DNA from: Epiperipatus broadwayi
Taxonomy: Eukaryota; Onychophora; Udeonychophora; Euonychophora; Peripatidae
Assembly (NCBI GenBank): GCA_028023455.1
Contig: JAQFVV010012499.1
Location: 998,584-1,062,583 of the forward strand
Direction of reading: 5' to 3'
DNA length: 64,000 bases
Shown here: positions 61,860-64,000 of the stretch, piece after piece
How the letters are laid out: each line of letters begins with the position of its first letter
Numbering within the stretch: position 1 is the first letter of the stretch
Notes under the pieces: generated by a model
Databases searched by the model: none
What the model was told of the DNA's origin: nothing
Seen by the model: the letters and a program-made list of their open reading frames with translations, nothing else
Made by a program: the position numbers and the translations under genes

Positions 61860-63700
61860 TATATGTATAAATCTTATATAAATCAAATATGTATATATAT
61901 ATCTCCATCATTTTACACACATATATAAAACACACACATATATCAAAATATACACATATATTTTCTTCATATATATACACATATAAATCTATATCACCCC
62001 TAGACATATATATAATCCATATCTACATCTATATATATATATATGCATATCCAATACCTAGACATACCTCTTTTAAACATACATCCATATACAGATATAC
62101 ATACACCTATAGACATATATACAATCCTCATATATCTTTACTAATACACATCCATATGTACATTCTATCTACACATATATAAAATACAAAACATATCCAT
62201 TTCACCATTTTTTAATTTTTTACCTTTTTAAACAATTCCATTTTTACTTATTTTTAAATCAACCTTTTAAATATTCTTTTTTTTAATATTATTTTATAAT
62301 ATTTAATACTATTTTATTATTATTATTTTTATAATTATCTAATATATAACATCTTTTACTTTACTATCTTTAATTTTACTTTTTATAACTTTTATCTCTA
62401 TTTCACTAAATAATATTTTTAACATTATTACCTCCATCTTCCTTACAGTTGTTTTAACTTTAATTAAAATGACCGTTTTTTTTTCAAAATTTTCTATCTT
62501 ATTTATTCATTTAAAACAGCTCCCTCTGTTATCAATATTATAAAACTTATAATTCTATTTAAACCTTCCAACTTCCCAATTATAATCATTAACCATATTC
62601 CAATATTATAAAATAACTACTTTACCATTATTCCACATCTAAATATACATATCAAACATCCATATTTCCTACATATATTTTTTTTTTTTTTCCATAATTA
62701 TTTTTTTTTATTCCCCATATATATATATACATCTTCACATTACCTCTATACATATAACTAAAATAATATATAAAACCAATATATAAACCCAATACATAAA
62801 ACTATATCCAAAATAAAAGATTACAAAATTAAAAAATTAACAATTTAAAAAATTAACAATTTAAAAATTATTAACAAATCCCTACCTACACCTATACACC
62901 CACACACACACATATATATCCAAAAATATAATTCTATCTCTTAAAACACATTTGTATATATACCTACATTCCCAATATATATACCTCTATTCATATATAT
63001 ACCTATATTCTCATATATACCTATATTCATAACACATATACCTACATATCTATCCTCCTATACATTTATACATACCCACCCACATAAATACTCAACTTAT
63101 TTATAAATTACATATATAACTATACAAACCACATCTAATGCCCCAATTTATATTATCTTTAAAATCTATTTTATTTCTTCGGTTATTTTTTCATTTTATT
63201 ATCTATCTTGTTTAATACATAATACCTTTTTACTTCCTTATCTATAACCCAAAACTATCCAATAGACCATTTTTATTACCTTTAAAACTATTTTATTATT
63301 ACTTTTAGTTTTTAAATTTCTATAACAAATTTACAAAATTTTATAAACATTACCCTTTTTATTATTTATTATTACTATCAACTTCCTTTGTTATCAATTT
63401 TATAAAACATAACTATTTTTAACCTATATTTATTAACAATCTCTACAAATCTTTTATGTATATCCACATAATATAACTTTTAACCTACTTTCTTTTATTA
63501 CTATTATTAATACCATTATTATTAATCAATCACAACAATAAACATGCTAACACCAATATCTTTTCTAAACCATATTTTAATTTTATATTCAATATTCTCT
63601 ACCCATATACACATTCATACACTCCTAAAACATATATATATATTCTTATTTTTAATTACTAATAAGCCTATAAATCCAATACTACACCTACCAACACAAC
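61860..63700. repeat. About 1.84-kb block nearly devoid of G on the plus strand
   Basis: By direct counting, 62,221-63,180 (960 bases) contains about 9 G, and 63,181-63,700 about 9 more, while C remains common. The left 350 bases are (CA)n/(TA)n-like; the rest is non-repetitive A/T/C text. The open frame at 61,889-62,182 is low-complexity and not a gene. Confidence 0.9.
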
Positions 63701-63708
63701 ATTCTTAG

Positions 63709-63796
63709 TCCCCATCCCTATTTAAACTAGGACGCATTCTCTTAATTAGTATATACTAATAAAAGAAGAGATAGAAACCAGTCTGGGGATGGGGAC
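63709..63796. repeat. GC-rich 11-bp inverted repeat with a nested palindrome
   Basis: GTCCCCATCCC (63,709-63,719) is the complement of GGGATGGGGAC (63,786-63,796). The loop contains ATTAGTATATACTAAT, itself a palindrome. It marks the right edge of the G-depleted block. Confidence 0.7.
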
Positions 63797-64000
63797 CTTC
63801 ATAGATAAAGGCTTCAGGTATTTTCTCTTGTAGCATTTATCATAAAAAATAAAATAAATAAGCTTGTTTAGAGCTATTAGCAGGCTCTTTATATATTACA
63901 TATTGGTAATACAAGCTATATAGGTCATGTAAAATATGACTGATTTTTTACTAATATTACAATTTTGCTATTAGGGTTTTGGCTATATTAAATTGCTAAG

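Noticed and set aside
61889-62182. 97-codon Tyr/Ile/His-rich plus-strand frame
   Set aside because: It is a by-product of (CA)n/(TA)n text and the lack of G, hence of most stop contexts; no protein-like pattern.

Overview
The window looks like intergenic or intronic DNA from a large, very AT-rich (about three quarters A+T by eye), repeat-laden invertebrate genome. I see no bacterial operon, rRNA gene, CRISPR array or intact protein-coding gene. Everything with recognisable coding history is a decayed retroelement: three copies of one zinc-knuckle LINE family (L1/Tx1-like), two copies of an RTE-like LINE, a Penelope-like reverse transcriptase relic and an LTR-retrotransposon gag relic. This mix, with (TA)n/(CA)n tracts and tRNA-derived SINEs, would suit a mollusc (perhaps a cephalopod), but the species is a guess.

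Layout. 1-3,080: LINE copy A, minus strand. 3.3-17.6 kb: AT-rich DNA with an (ATA)n/(TTA)n microsatellite and five foldback structures at 5.4, 6.1-7.1, 8.2-9.0, 10.85-11.1 and 17.24-17.58 kb. 17.7-23.8 kb: LINE copy B, plus strand, with a Penelope-like RT nested in its ORF1. 23.84-24.03 kb: an inverted pair of tRNA-like SINEs. 24.9-26.0 kb: LINE copy C, minus strand, 5'-truncated. 26.7-30.45 kb: a tandem array of about 340-bp units, interrupted by about 1.48 kb and by a small foldback-derived element. 31.6-34.6 kb: RTE-like LINE, minus strand, nearly full length but broken by stops, a frameshift and a changed RT active site. 36.2-37.8 kb: gag relic. 38-53 kb: mostly featureless AT-rich DNA with short tandem duplications, a tRNA-like SINE head and a second repeat family (47.0-47.65 and 51.1 kb). 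53.5-54.2 kb: 3' fragment of the RTE family, plus strand. 55.4 kb: another SINE copy. 58.5-59.6 kb: a relatively GC-rich block of unknown origin. 61.8-63.7 kb: a striking block almost free of G on the plus strand.

The most interesting signals are two hammerhead-ribozyme-like sequence families. One (a CTGATGA-like box, a short GACTG/CAGTC-type hairpin, then RAAAC) occurs five times: four copies lie in the arms of two foldback elements, and one sits at the edge of the G-depleted block. The other is a decayed CTGATGAG/hairpin/GAAA core inside the tRNA-like SINE family at 23.9 and 55.5 kb. The Penelope-like RT relic may be related, because Penelope-like elements are known to carry hammerhead motifs, but linkage here is inference.
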